DNA from: Acidimicrobiales bacterium
GTDB taxonomy: Bacteria > Actinomycetota > Acidimicrobiia > Acidimicrobiales > MedAcidi-G1
NCBI GenBank assembly: GCA_022452035.1
Contig: JAKURV010000001.1
Coordinates: forward strand, 62,001-126,000
Reading direction: 5' to 3'
Length of the DNA: 64,000 nt
Below, piece after piece: positions 36,961 to 46,355 of this stretch. Within the stretch, counting starts at the first letter, position 1. Each line of letters starts with the position of its first letter. The notes beneath the pieces were generated by a model. It was not told the origin of the DNA. It searched no databases and worked only from the letters and a program-made list of their open reading frames with translations. The position numbers and the translations under genes were made by a program.

Positions 36961-37586
36961 CAGGACCCTCCCCCGTCTACCGGAGGCTCGGCGGACTCAG
37001 TTGGCTCAACGGGCTCGGCGGCCCGAACGCCGTAGCCGAGTTCGCCCGACCAGGCCACCCGGCCCTGGTAGGTGGAGTCGCCGCTCGGCGCGGTGGCCCG
37101 CATCCAACCCGAAGTGTGCTCGTCATCGCCGGGTCGCCAGTCCTCCCAGGGAAGGTGGTTCGGCTGTCCGGTCTCGGCATCCACCAGTAACTCGTCCCTG
37201 GTGTAGACGGCGTCGGCCCGGGTGGTGAACGAGAACTCGAAGAGATTGGTTTCGGTGATCGCCTCGGTCGGGCAGGCCTCTACACACAGGTCGCAGTGGA
37301 TACAACGCAGGTAGTTGATCTCATAAACGAAGCCGTACCGTTCGCCAGGCGAAACCGGGGCGTCCTCCGGGTTGTCGGCACCCCGGACGTAGATGCATTG
37401 GGCGGGACACACCCCGGCGCACAACTCGCACCCGATGCACTTCTCCATGCCGTCCTCGTACCGGTTCAGCACGTGGCGACCGTGGAAGCGGGTCGGCTTG
37501 TCTCTCTTCTGCTTCGGGTACGGGGTGGTGACTCGTTGCTCGAACATCTTTCGGAAGGTGACGGCGAAGCCGCGGAAGTAGCCCAT
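36960..37586 (-). CDS. nuoI: Complex I subunit NuoI, 14-subunit set
   Basis: NuoI (208 residues) carries [12 protein letters not shown] (from residue 50) and [12 protein letters not shown] (from residue 95) for two 4Fe-4S clusters. The segment [13 protein letters not shown] is typical of NADH-linked actinobacterial NuoI. A C-terminal extension of about 60 residues is Pro/Glu-rich. ATG 37584-37586 overlaps the nuoH stop; the longer in-frame extension upstream lies inside nuoH and is rejected. Confidence 0.95.
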   Translation of the reverse strand: MGYFRGFAVTFRKMFEQRVTTPYPKQKRDKPTRFHGRHVLNRYEDGMEKCIGCELCAGVCPAQCIYVRGADNPEDAPVSPGERYGFVYEINYLRCIHCDLCVEACPTEAITETNLFEFSFTTRADAVYTRDELLVDAETGQPNHLPWEDWRPGDDEHTSGWMRATAPSGDSTYQGRVAWSGELGYGVRAAEPVEPTESAEPPVDGGGS

Positions 37587-38815
37587 CAGGCGTCCACTCC
37601 CTCGTCCTCGGCTCCGGCCAAGCGATCGGCCCGGGCCTTGTCGACCGCTCCTGACAACATCGCCGCCGCAATCACCATTACGGCCACCCCGCCCAGGACC
37701 ACGACCAGAATGGGCCAACCGCGGTCCCGGGCCACGTTCAGCGTGGCGATAAGCAGGAACCAGCCCAGTGACACCGGGATGAGCACCTTCCACCCCAGGT
37801 CCATCAACTGGTCGTACCGGAAGCGGGGCAGGGTGGCCCGCAGCCACACGAAGCCGAACAGGAAGGCAAAGACCTTGAGGCCGAACCACAGGATCGGCCA
37901 CACCCATCCCAGGGTGTCGGTCAGGATCGGACCTGCCGGCCCCCCGAGGAACAGGGTGACAGCGATGGCCGACATGGTGATCACGTTCATGAACTCGGCC
38001 AAGAAGAACAAAGCGAAGCGAAGCGAGCTGTACTCAGTGTGGAACCCGCCGACCAGCTCCTGTTCGGCCTCTACCAGGTCGAACGGAGGCCGGTTCAGCT
38101 CCGCCGTTCCCGCTACTAGGAACACCAGGAAAGGCACCACGCCGGTGGCCAGGACGTTCCAGTGACCTGCCACCTGTCCGGCCACGATGTCGTGGGTAGA
38201 TAGCGATCCTGAGGTCAGGAAGACGGAGGCAATGGCCAGCCCGAGGGCCGCCTCGTAGCTGATCATCTGGGCCGAGGCCCGTACCGAGCCCAGCAATGGG
38301 TACTTGGAGCCCGAGGACCAACCGGCCAGCATCACGCCGTATACGGCGATCGACGAGAGGGCTAGGAAGAAAAGCACGCCGACCGGCGGGTCGGCCACCT
38401 GGAGGTACGTCCGCTCCCCGAACAAGGTGACGGTGCCGTCACCGGAGAAGTCACCCCCGATGGGGACGATGGCAAACACCAGGAAGGCCGGGATCAGTGA
38501 GAGGTAGGGAGCCAGTTTGAACACGATCCGGTCGGCACGGTCGGGGACCAGGTCCTCTTTGAAGAAGAGCTTGATGCCGTCGGCCAGCGTTTGGAGGATG
38601 CCGAACGGCCCGGCTACCGAAGGGCCGATTCGGTTGTGCATGTCGGCTACGAGCTTGCGCTCGAACCAGATCATCAGCATCACCGACACCAGCAGCAGGA
38701 CGAAGGCCACGACCACTTTGAGCAGGACGATGCCCACGATGCCTGGGCCCAGGCCCTGGTTGAGGAGCGGGTCAGCGGCTAGCACCAACGGTCCCGAGGG
38801 GATGGCGTGGCTCAT
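37586..38815 (-). CDS. nuoH: Complex I subunit NuoH, 14-subunit set
   Basis: NuoH (409 residues) has [18 protein letters not shown], the loop [18 protein letters not shown], and [20 protein letters not shown] with the E-channel glutamates. The last 30 residues are a charged cytosolic tail ([17 protein letters not shown]). ATG 38813-38815 overlaps the nuoG stop (ATGA). Confidence 0.95.
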   Translation of the reverse strand: MSHAIPSGPLVLAADPLLNQGLGPGIVGIVLLKVVVAFVLLLVSVMLMIWFERKLVADMHNRIGPSVAGPFGILQTLADGIKLFFKEDLVPDRADRIVFKLAPYLSLIPAFLVFAIVPIGGDFSGDGTVTLFGERTYLQVADPPVGVLFFLALSSIAVYGVMLAGWSSGSKYPLLGSVRASAQMISYEAALGLAIASVFLTSGSLSTHDIVAGQVAGHWNVLATGVVPFLVFLVAGTAELNRPPFDLVEAEQELVGGFHTEYSSLRFALFFLAEFMNVITMSAIAVTLFLGGPAGPILTDTLGWVWPILWFGLKVFAFLFGFVWLRATLPRFRYDQLMDLGWKVLIPVSLGWFLLIATLNVARDRGWPILVVVLGGVAVMVIAAAMLSGAVDKARADRLAGAEDEGVDA

Positions 38816-41307
38816 CGACGTCCCACCCGGACCTCGGTGACTGGCAGGTCAGCGTCGACTATCTCGCAGACGTCGACGTTGGGCTGGTTCACGTAGAGGT
38901 GGACGGCGCCCTTGGCCACGCCGTCGTCGGCGGTGACCGCCACCTGAACGGTTCCCTTCGGACCGATCAGGTCGACGACCTCCCCTTCGGCCACGCCGTA
39001 CCGGGCGAGGTCCGTGGGCTCCAAGGCCGCCCGGGTCCCCGGCGCCAAGCCGGCCAGCGACGGGCTGTGGCCAACCAGCACGCCGGTGTCGTACATCGAG
39101 CGGCTGGCCACCAGCCGTAACCCGTATGCGTCGCGTCCCGCTACGTCTGTCGGGGCAGGGCGTTCCAGCTCCGACCCACCGGCGACCAGCAGGCCCTCCC
39201 GGGTGTGGGCGACTAGGGCCTCGGGCGAGAGGCCAGCGTGGACGACCGACACGGCGGCCAACTCGGCCCATATGTCGTCCGTCGACGCGAGACCCAGGTC
39301 GGCACCCAGCCTGTCGGCTAGCTCGGCGGCCACCATCCAGTCGGGGCGCGACGTGCCGGGTGGAGTGACCTTGCGCGACACCACGCTGACCCGACCCTCC
39401 AGGTTGGTGAAGCTGCCGTCCACCTCGGTGGGGGCGGCCGCCGGCAGCACCACGTCGGCTAGAGCCACCGTGGGGGTGGCGAAGAGGTCGACAGCGACCA
39501 CGGTGCCCGCCCCGTCCAGAGCCCGGCGGGCCAGGTCCCGATCCGGCACGTCGGCTAGCAGGTCAGCCCCCAGCAGAACCAGAACATCGACCTGGCCAGC
39601 GGCTGCGGCGTTCAGCGTGGCCAGAGTGTCGCGACCGCGCTCGGTGGGTACCCGGTCCCAGTGGTCGACGAAGCGGTGAGCCTCGGCGATGGTGGAACGC
39701 CCGGGCAGCATCCCGGGGGCCAGACCCATGTCCAGGGCACCGTGCACATTGCCCCGACGCAGCAACGAAAGGAAGGCCGAGTCCGGCAGGTTGTCGTACA
39801 AGCCGAGGGCGGCGTCGACCACCGGGCCGGAGGCCTCGGCCAGCGAGGGGCGGCCAAGCAGCACGGTCACCGGGCCCCGGGCGGCCGCCAGGGTGGCCCC
39901 GGCATCACGTAATTCGTCGGTTGACAGGCCGACCACGCCAGCCGGCGAACCCTCGCCGAACAGGCTCCGGACGACGGCGGGCGCCTCCCCAGGCAGGACT
40001 CGGAGGGAGTGCGCGGCGTGGTCGCTCAGCCCGGTCCGACGGGGGGTGAGTTCAATGAGGGTGGCCCCGTCGTAGACCACAGCGTGACGGAGCCGCAGGT
40101 ACAGCGCCCCCAACTCCTCTTTGGGGTCCGGGCCGAGCAGCACGATGGTTCCGCCGGGGGTGCAGGCCCTGTCGATGGTGGCCCGGGGAAGGCCGAGCAC
40201 CACCTCGGCGGGCAGGCCGTCACCCAGTTGGGCGTCCACATGATCAGTCCCCAGGACGCCCTTGGCCAGCTTGGCCCAGGCGTACTGCGACTCGTTGGTC
40301 ATCCGGGCTCCGCCCACCACGGCGATCCGGTCGGCGGGGGCCGCCCGCAGCGCTCCGGCAACCGCCGTGAGCGCCTCGCCCCATGGCGCGGCCACCAGCT
40401 GGTCGCCGTCCAGCGTCCGGTTCCCAAGGGCGTCGCCCCGGAGGAGCGGACCGACTAGGCGGTCCTCGTGGTCATAGGCCTCGAAGACGAACCGTTCCTT
40501 GTCCGACAGCCAGCCCCAGTTCACGGCGTCGGCGTCCACCCCCTGGAACCGCAGCACGCGGTCGCGTGACGACTGCACAGCGATCCGGCTGCCCACGCTG
40601 TCCAGGGTGCTGGTGGACTCGACCTCCTCGAGATCCCACGGTCGGGCCTTGAACCGGTACGGGGCCGCGGTCAGGGCACCGACGGGGCAGATCTGCACCG
40701 TGTTGCCGCTGAAGTAGGAGGAGAAGGGCTGCTCAGGGAAGGTATTGATCTGGGTCTGGCCGCCCCGGTCCATGAAGTGGATGAGTTGGTCACCGGCCAC
40801 CTCGCCGGCGAACCGGGTGCACCGGTCGCAGAGAATGCAGCGCTCACGGTCTAGGTGGACGTTGTCGTTGACGGGGATGGGCTTCTCGAAGTGGCGCTTC
40901 TCCTCGACGAAGCGGCTCTCTCCGGGGCCGAAGGCCATGGTTTGGTCCTGGAGCGGGCACTCCCCACCCTTGTCGCAGACCGGGCAGTCCAACGGGTGGT
41001 TGACGAGGAGGAACTCCAGCACCCCATCCTGGGCCTTGCGGGTTCGGTCGGAACCGGTTTCCACCGTCATGCCTGGGGTACACCCGACGACGCAGGAGGG
41101 TTGGAGCGTCGGGCCCCGCCCGGTGTCCACCTCGACCAGGCACATGCGGCACATCCCGACGGGCCTCAGCCGGCTGTGGTGGCAGAAGCGCGGGATGTAG
41201 GTCCCAGCCCGCTCACAGGCGTTGATGAGCAGCTCTCCCGGTTCGGCCACCACCGTCCGGCCGTCGACGGTGATCTCCACGCCGGAAGCGTCCCCAGTCG
41301 GGCTCAC
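38812..41307 (-). CDS. nuoG: Complex I subunit NuoG, 14-subunit set, cluster N7 cysteines absent
   Basis: NuoG (831 residues) is the large peripheral iron-sulphur subunit. Visible ligands are the 2Fe-2S set C31/C42/C53/C56 region (CERAGTYIPRFC, CRMC), N5 as H104/C108/C111/C117 (HPLDCPVCDKGGECP), and N4 as C157/C160/C163 with C207 (CILCDRC, ICPVG). Where E. coli and Thermus have the N7 CxxCxxxC motif, this protein reads STLDSVGS (residues 233-240), so all three Cys are replaced. The molybdopterin-oxidoreductase-like domain follows. It starts at GTG 41305-41307, overlapping nuoF (GTGA). Confidence 0.95.
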   Translation of the reverse strand: MSPTGDASGVEITVDGRTVVAEPGELLINACERAGTYIPRFCHHSRLRPVGMCRMCLVEVDTGRGPTLQPSCVVGCTPGMTVETGSDRTRKAQDGVLEFLLVNHPLDCPVCDKGGECPLQDQTMAFGPGESRFVEEKRHFEKPIPVNDNVHLDRERCILCDRCTRFAGEVAGDQLIHFMDRGGQTQINTFPEQPFSSYFSGNTVQICPVGALTAAPYRFKARPWDLEEVESTSTLDSVGSRIAVQSSRDRVLRFQGVDADAVNWGWLSDKERFVFEAYDHEDRLVGPLLRGDALGNRTLDGDQLVAAPWGEALTAVAGALRAAPADRIAVVGGARMTNESQYAWAKLAKGVLGTDHVDAQLGDGLPAEVVLGLPRATIDRACTPGGTIVLLGPDPKEELGALYLRLRHAVVYDGATLIELTPRRTGLSDHAAHSLRVLPGEAPAVVRSLFGEGSPAGVVGLSTDELRDAGATLAAARGPVTVLLGRPSLAEASGPVVDAALGLYDNLPDSAFLSLLRRGNVHGALDMGLAPGMLPGRSTIAEAHRFVDHWDRVPTERGRDTLATLNAAAAGQVDVLVLLGADLLADVPDRDLARRALDGAGTVVAVDLFATPTVALADVVLPAAAPTEVDGSFTNLEGRVSVVSRKVTPPGTSRPDWMVAAELADRLGADLGLASTDDIWAELAAVSVVHAGLSPEALVAHTREGLLVAGGSELERPAPTDVAGRDAYGLRLVASRSMYDTGVLVGHSPSLAGLAPGTRAALEPTDLARYGVAEGEVVDLIGPKGTVQVAVTADDGVAKGAVHLYVNQPNVDVCEIVDADLPVTEVRVGRR

Positions 41308-42719
41308 AACCCCGCCCCCGGATCGGCGGCGACCACCGGGATGGTGTCGCTCCGTGTGATGCGGGCCTCAAACTCGTGGCGGAACCGCCGGATGGTGGAC
41401 ACGATGGGGGCTACCGCTGACGGCCCCAGTGGGCAGATGGTGGTCTGGAGGGGTGGGAACGGCACCGCTTCGAGGTTCTCGGCGGCGAACGAGGCCACCG
41501 GATACGGGCCAGGGCTGATGTTGTCACCCACGTCCAACAGGAGATCGATGTCGGCAGGGCGACCGTGGCCGTCCAGGATACGGAGGAGGACTTTCTCCGC
41601 CCATCCCGTGCCCTCGCGGCACGGTGAGCACTTGCCGCACGACTCCCGGGCGAAGAACCGAACCATCCGGTGGCAGGCCCGCACGGCGTCGGTGGTCTCG
41701 TCCATCACGATGATGGCCCCTGACCCGAGCATGGACCCGGCCTGGCCTACGTCGCGGGCCTCCAAGGGTAGGTCTAGGTGCTCCTCGAAGAACCAGGGTG
41801 CCGACCCGCCTCCCGGGATGAACATCTTGAGCTGCTTGCCGTCTCGGATGCCCCGGCAGTAGGCCTCGCCGTAGATGAGGTCGCGGAATGTGGTGATGCC
41901 GTGCTCGACCTCGTACACACCGGGCCGTTCCACGTGCCCTGACACGGTGAATAGGCGGGTACCGGGCGAAGCCTCGGACCCGTACTTCCGGTAGGCGCCG
42001 GACCCGTGGCGGAGAATCCACGGCACGTTGGCCAGGGTCTCCACGTTGTTCACGATGGTCGGTTTCCCGTAGAGGCCAATGGCCGCTGGGAAATACGGGG
42101 GCTTGATGCGGGGCATCCCCCGGTTGCCCTCCAGGCTCTCGATGAGCGCCGTCTCCTCGCCCACGATGTAGGCGCCGGCCCCCCAGTGGAGGGTGACGTC
42201 GACCGAGAAGGCACTGCCCAGCACGCTGCGGCCCACGTAGCCCGCGGCATACGCCTCGTTCAACGCGGTGGCAATTCGCTCCTGGGCCAGGGCCATCTCG
42301 CCTCGCACGTACAGGAAGCACTGGGACAACCCGAGCGCGTAGCAAGCGATGAGGCACCCCTCGATGAGCTGGTGGGGGTCGCGCTCCATGAGTAGCCGGT
42401 CCTTGTAGGTGCCGGGCTCGCTCTCATCACCATTGACCACCAGGTAGCGGGGCCACACGCCCTCAGGACAAAAACCCCACTTGACACCTGCCGGGAACCC
42501 GGCGCCGCCTCGTCCTAGCAGGGTGGCGTCACGGACCTCGGCGTGGACGTCGGCCGGGCGCATGCCTAGGGCAGCCCGGAGGCCCTCGTAGCCGCCGGTG
42601 GCCAGCGACCGCTCCAGGGTGAAGGAGTCCTCGTGGCTGAACCGCGAGGTGACGATCTTCGGCCCGTCGTTGTCGACGTATCCCGCGGCGTGGGGGACGT
42701 AGGTGGAGGGCATGATCAC
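41304..42719 (-). CDS. nuoF: Complex I subunit NuoF (NADH- and FMN-binding), 14-subunit set
   Basis: NuoF (about 470 residues) oxidises NADH through FMN and cluster N3. The NADH/FMN loop LLGRGGAGFPAGVKWGF is at about residues 67-83 and VVNGDESEPGTYKDR follows. The N3 ligands are CGKCSPC (first three) and the Cys of TTICPLGPSAVAP; about 20 residues are inserted before the latter. GTG 42717-42719 overlaps the nuoE stop (GTGA); ATG 42711-42713 two codons in is the alternative. Its presence marks this set as NADH-linked. Confidence 0.96.
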   Translation of the reverse strand: MIMPSTYVPHAAGYVDNDGPKIVTSRFSHEDSFTLERSLATGGYEGLRAALGMRPADVHAEVRDATLLGRGGAGFPAGVKWGFCPEGVWPRYLVVNGDESEPGTYKDRLLMERDPHQLIEGCLIACYALGLSQCFLYVRGEMALAQERIATALNEAYAAGYVGRSVLGSAFSVDVTLHWGAGAYIVGEETALIESLEGNRGMPRIKPPYFPAAIGLYGKPTIVNNVETLANVPWILRHGSGAYRKYGSEASPGTRLFTVSGHVERPGVYEVEHGITTFRDLIYGEAYCRGIRDGKQLKMFIPGGGSAPWFFEEHLDLPLEARDVGQAGSMLGSGAIIVMDETTDAVRACHRMVRFFARESCGKCSPCREGTGWAEKVLLRILDGHGRPADIDLLLDVGDNISPGPYPVASFAAENLEAVPFPPLQTTICPLGPSAVAPIVSTIRRFRHEFEARITRSDTIPVVAADPGAGL

Positions 42720-43357
42720 TCGGCCTCGTCATCGAGGAGCCAGGCCGGGGCCCCGTCGACCTGCTCGGGAGGCACGATGCCGGCCCGCCGGTCGTCCGGG
42801 ATGTGCTGGCGAACCCGGGCCAGGGTCCCGTGGGCCGGCAGGTCGCCGTCGTCCCCCGCTCCGCCGCGGGGAAGTGGGCTACGACCCGCCCGGAGGTCGG
42901 CTACCACCTCGTCCAGGGTGTCGATATCGGCCCGATGGAAGTAGCGGTGGTTCACGGTGAAGCACGGCGCCTCGGAGCAGGCGGCCACGCACTCCACATC
43001 CTCCACGGTGAACAGGCCGTCGTCGCTGGTTCCGCCGGCCTTAACCCCGAGGGACCCCTCCGCGTGGTGGAGCAGTTCCTCGCCCCCCAGAAGTTGACAC
43101 GACACGTTGGTGCAGACACCGACCAGGTACCTGCCTACGGGATGGAACTTGAACATTTCGTAGAAACTGCCGGTCCCCAGGACCTCGGCTGCCGTGGTTC
43201 CGGTCATCTCGGCGATCTCGGCCATGGCCGCCGGGGTGACCCACCCCTCCTGCTCCTGGGCCAGGTGGAGCAGCGGGATGACCGCCGACCGGGGACGGGG
43301 GTAACGGTCGATGACTTCGCGGGCCGTCCGCTCGTTCGCCGGGTCGAAGTAACTCAC
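42716..43357 (-). CDS. nuoE: Complex I subunit NuoE (2Fe-2S, 24-kDa type), 14-subunit set
   Basis: NuoE (213 residues) binds cluster N1a. The four ligands lie in VCTNVSCQLLGG and VECVAACSEAPC. The helical N-terminal part (AVIPLLHLAQEQEGWVTPAAM) is typical. An acidic, Pro-rich C-terminal stretch of about 60 residues follows the thioredoxin-like domain. GTG 43355-43357 overlaps the nuoD stop (GTGA). Confidence 0.95.
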   Translation of the reverse strand: MSYFDPANERTAREVIDRYPRPRSAVIPLLHLAQEQEGWVTPAAMAEIAEMTGTTAAEVLGTGSFYEMFKFHPVGRYLVGVCTNVSCQLLGGEELLHHAEGSLGVKAGGTSDDGLFTVEDVECVAACSEAPCFTVNHRYFHRADIDTLDEVVADLRAGRSPLPRGGAGDDGDLPAHGTLARVRQHIPDDRRAGIVPPEQVDGAPAWLLDDEAE

Positions 43358-44703
43358 CGGTCCACCTCACCCATGATGGGATCGACCGACGAGATGACGG
43401 CCACGCCGTCAGCGATCAGGCCCCCCTCCATGAGGTGGGGCAGTGTCTGGAGGTTCACGAAGCTCGGACCCCGGATGTGCATCCGGTACGGCTTCGGTCC
43501 ACCGTCCGACACCAGGTAGCAGCCCACTTCGCCACGTGGGGATTCCACGGCGGCGTAGGTTTCGCCCTCGGGAACGTGGAAGCCCTCGGTGAAAATTTTG
43601 AAGTGGTGGATCAGGGCCTCCATCGACTCGTCGATGCGGGACCGGGGCGGCGGGGTGACCTTCTTGTCCTGGGCCCGGAAGTCGCCTCCAGGCATGAGAT
43701 CCAGAATCTGCTCGACAATGCGGAGCGACTCCCGAATCTCGTTCAGGCGAATGGCGTACCGGTCAAAGGCGTCGCCGTGAGTGCCCACGATGACGTCAAA
43801 CTCGACCTCGTCGTAAGCCAGGTACGGCTCGTCGCGACGTAGGTCCCAGGCGTATCCCGTGGAGCGGAGGATGGGACCGGTAGCCGAAAGGGCCAGTGCC
43901 TCGGCCGGGTTCATCACTCCCACCCCCTGGAGGCGCTCCCGAAAAATGGGTTGGCCGGTCAGCAGAGTGTCGTATTCGTCGAGTCGTGGTGGGATCAGGT
44001 CCAGCAGGCGCCGCACGTCGGCCTGCCAACCCTCCGGGAGGTCAGCAGCCACCCCGCCAGGACGGATGTAGTTGTGGTTCATCCGAAGGCCGGTGACCTT
44101 TTCGAAGAAGCGCAGCACCTCTTCACGCTCTCGCCAGCCGTAGATCATCATCGACACGGCGCCGAGGTCCATGCCATTGGTGGCCTGGAACAACAGGTGG
44201 GAGGAGACCCGGTTTAGCTCGCACATAAGCATCCGGATCCAGGTGGCCCGGGGTGGAACCTCCAGGTCGAGCAGGTTCTCGACAGCTAGAGAGAACGCCA
44301 GCTCGGAGAACAGAGGCGCTGCGTAGTCCATGCGGGTGACGTTGGTCGGTCCCTGGAGGTAGGTCAGATCCTCAGCTGTCTTTTCCATTCCGGTGTGGAG
44401 GTACCCGATGACCGGCTTGGACCGCAGCACGGTCTCCCCCTCCATCTCCAGCAGGAGGCGTAGCACCCCATGGGTGGACGGGTGGGAGGGACCCATATTC
44501 AGGATCATCCGCTGGTCGGAGGTATCTCCGGCTGGCGGGTCGTCCGGGCCTCCGGCTAGGACGGCCGCCTCGGCCTCGCTCAGCCGGAGCACGGCACTGG
44601 TCTCGTCGCGGCGGCAAACGCGTTCGGCTGACCCCAGGTCGGTCCCGGTGCCGGAGTCCGGTCCGCTGTCGGCGTCTACCAGTTCGTCGGCCATACCACT
44701 CAC
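43354..44703 (-). CDS. nuoD: Complex I subunit NuoD, 14-subunit set, canonical quinone-site Tyr
   Basis: NuoD (about 449 residues) has a disordered, acidic 60-residue N-terminus and then the conserved core MGPSHPSTHGVLRL. Counting from GTG 44701-44703, the quinone-site Tyr is present (Tyr127 in TRMDYAAPLF, codon 44323-44325). The NDUFAF7-type Arg position is Thr104 (GYLHTGMEK, codon 44392-44394). The C-terminal DPIMGEVDR is normal. ATG 44692-44694 is an alternative start. GTG overlaps the nuoC stop. Confidence 0.95.
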   Translation of the reverse strand: MSGMADELVDADSGPDSGTGTDLGSAERVCRRDETSAVLRLSEAEAAVLAGGPDDPPAGDTSDQRMILNMGPSHPSTHGVLRLLLEMEGETVLRSKPVIGYLHTGMEKTAEDLTYLQGPTNVTRMDYAAPLFSELAFSLAVENLLDLEVPPRATWIRMLMCELNRVSSHLLFQATNGMDLGAVSMMIYGWREREEVLRFFEKVTGLRMNHNYIRPGGVAADLPEGWQADVRRLLDLIPPRLDEYDTLLTGQPIFRERLQGVGVMNPAEALALSATGPILRSTGYAWDLRRDEPYLAYDEVEFDVIVGTHGDAFDRYAIRLNEIRESLRIVEQILDLMPGGDFRAQDKKVTPPPRSRIDESMEALIHHFKIFTEGFHVPEGETYAAVESPRGEVGCYLVSDGGPKPYRMHIRGPSFVNLQTLPHLMEGGLIADGVAVISSVDPIMGEVDR

Positions 44704-45239
44704 CGGACTGCCGGGGCGTCGCGGAACTGGACTGGGATCCTGCCCATGGCAACGTCGCGTCGTAGCGGATGACCCTCCCAGTCTTCCGGTAGGAGGATGC
44801 GGGTCGGATCGGGGTGGCCGTCGAAGGCCACCCCCACTAGGTCCCAGGCCTCGCGTTCCATGGCCTCGGTGCCGGGGAATAGGTCGAAGAGCGATGGCAC
44901 GACCGGGTCGTGCTCCGGCACCTGGGTGCGGAGTCGGACCCGGCACCCCGAGGCGTGGGAAATCAGGCTGGCCACCACCTCGAACCGTTCAGGTTCGATA
45001 CCGGGTGGGAGGTCGGTGCGCCCCGGGTGGGCTGAGTAGTCCACGGCGACCAAGTCAATGGCCATACAGAAGCCGTCGTCCCGGCAGGCCTTCACCGTCT
45101 CCAGCCACCGGTCGACCGGGGGGTGCAGGACGGTCTGGCCTCCGGATTCGACTACCGGGACACCCCAGGCCGTCGGGACAACTGGGTCGTCCTTCGCCGT
45201 CGGCGTCGCATCCGTTCCGTCCGGGGTCGGATCGCTCAC
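44700..45239 (-). CDS. nuoC: Complex I subunit NuoC, 14-subunit set
   Basis: NuoC (179 residues) carries [20 protein letters not shown], close to the family signature, and [17 protein letters not shown] at the end. It is shorter than the NuoC of the other set and lacks its acidic insertion. GTG 45237-45239 overlaps the nuoB stop (GTGA). Confidence 0.93.
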   Translation of the reverse strand: MSDPTPDGTDATPTAKDDPVVPTAWGVPVVESGGQTVLHPPVDRWLETVKACRDDGFCMAIDLVAVDYSAHPGRTDLPPGIEPERFEVVASLISHASGCRVRLRTQVPEHDPVVPSLFDLFPGTEAMEREAWDLVGVAFDGHPDPTRILLPEDWEGHPLRRDVAMGRIPVQFRDAPAVR

Positions 45240-45835
45240 CTGGGAGCCAACTCCACCGGCTGGTCGGTAGCCGGCTGCGCCTCGACCTGGATTGCCGCCC
45301 CCCCGCCGTTGGTATCGCGTCGGCGGGTCAGCTCACCGCTCTGGATGCTGTCGTGCAGGGTGAGGATGGCGTGCATCAGGGTTTCGGGGCCAGGCGGGCA
45401 GCCAGGCGCGTAGACGTCCACCGGAACCACCTGGTCGACGCCCTGGACGATGGCGTAGTTGTTGAACATGCCCCCGCTGGAGGCGCATACACCCATGGAG
45501 ATGACCCACTTGGGCTCCATCATCTGGTCGTAGATCTGGCGGAGGATGGGCGCCATCTTCTGGGAGACCCGTCCGGCCACGATCATCAGGTCGGCCTGGC
45601 GGGGGGAGGCCCGGAAGACCTCCATCCCGTAGCGGGCTAGGTCGTAATGAGCAGCACCGGTGGCCATCATCTCGATGGCGCAACAGGCCAAACCAAAGGT
45701 TGCCGGCCAACAGCTGCGGGCCCGCGACCACTTCACAAGGTCCTCGACGCGGGAGGTGATGAAGTTGTGCTCGAGGCCCTCCAGGCCGTCGCTCAGCACG
45801 TCGCCCACGTCGCCCACGCCGGGGATCCGGGTCAT
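45236..45835 (-). CDS. nuoB: Complex I subunit NuoB, 14-subunit set
   Basis: NuoB (199 residues) has all four N2 ligands: the CC pair in [15 protein letters not shown], the Cys of [18 protein letters not shown] and the Cys of [14 protein letters not shown] 40-residue C-terminal extension is Thr/Gln/Glu-rich. ATG 45833-45835 overlaps the nuoA stop (ATGA). A longer in-frame extension lies within nuoA and is not real. Confidence 0.96.
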   Translation of the reverse strand: MTRIPGVGDVGDVLSDGLEGLEHNFITSRVEDLVKWSRARSCWPATFGLACCAIEMMATGAAHYDLARYGMEVFRASPRQADLMIVAGRVSQKMAPILRQIYDQMMEPKWVISMGVCASSGGMFNNYAIVQGVDQVVPVDVYAPGCPPGPETLMHAILTLHDSIQSGELTRRRDTNGGGAAIQVEAQPATDQPVELAPR

Positions 45836-46308
45836 CAGGCGGCCTCTCCCCCACGTCCTTCGAGACCGACCTGGCGGATGCCGGGACGATGGATGGTGGA
45901 GGCGCTGGTGCGAGACGCTGACACTGCCTCGGTGGCTCGGAGCCTCTTCAGGGGCCCCCACTCAAGGGCTCCGTTGCCGATCAGGTAGATGAACGACTCG
46001 AAGAGAGCTGCCGAGAACAGCAGGATGGCGCCCAGGCCGAACAGGCCCAAGCCCCGGTGGGCGATGGCCCACGGGTAGAAGAAAATGATCTCAATATCGA
46101 AAACGATGAAGATCATCGCCACCAGGAAGAACCGCACCGGGAATCTCTCCGGGGTCTCTCGGCCGGGGATGATCCCGCACTCGTAGGGGGCAGCCTTGCG
46201 GTCGTTGGGCCGGCGGGGGGCCAGCAGCCGTGACACCACAAAGCTGAGGGCGGCGAAGAGGAACGCCAGGGCCAGGAGCACGACAATGGGCAAGTACTGA
46301 CCGAGCAC
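45835..46308 (-). CDS. nuoA: Complex I subunit NuoA, 14-subunit set (first nuo gene of the set)
   Basis: NuoA (157 residues) has three helices and the conserved [20 protein letters not shown] loop followed by [20 protein letters not shown] choose GTG 46306-46308 because GGGAGAG lies 6 nt upstream; a TTG 5 codons earlier (46321-46323) is possible. A 35-residue soluble tail extends beyond the usual end. It lies 47 bp after the 336-residue membrane protein, so co-transcription with the quinol-oxidising cluster is likely. Confidence 0.93.
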   Translation of the reverse strand: MLGQYLPIVVLLALAFLFAALSFVVSRLLAPRRPNDRKAAPYECGIIPGRETPERFPVRFFLVAMIFIVFDIEIIFFYPWAIAHRGLGLFGLGAILLFSAALFESFIYLIGNGALEWGPLKRLRATEAVSASRTSASTIHRPGIRQVGLEGRGGEAA

Positions 46309-46355
46309 GTCACGCTCTCCCAACTCGGGTTGCTACCAGAGCATCAGCCACGGGA

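Noticed and set aside
41304-42719. NuoF seemed to lack the fourth cysteine of cluster N3 after DNISPG.
   Set aside because: The Cys is present further on in TTICPLG after an insertion of about 20 residues.
19992-46308. The two nuo sets as an assembly duplication.
   Set aside because: Paralogous proteins differ in length and sequence throughout (for example NuoD 390 vs 449 residues, NuoI 169 vs 208), and one set lacks EFG.
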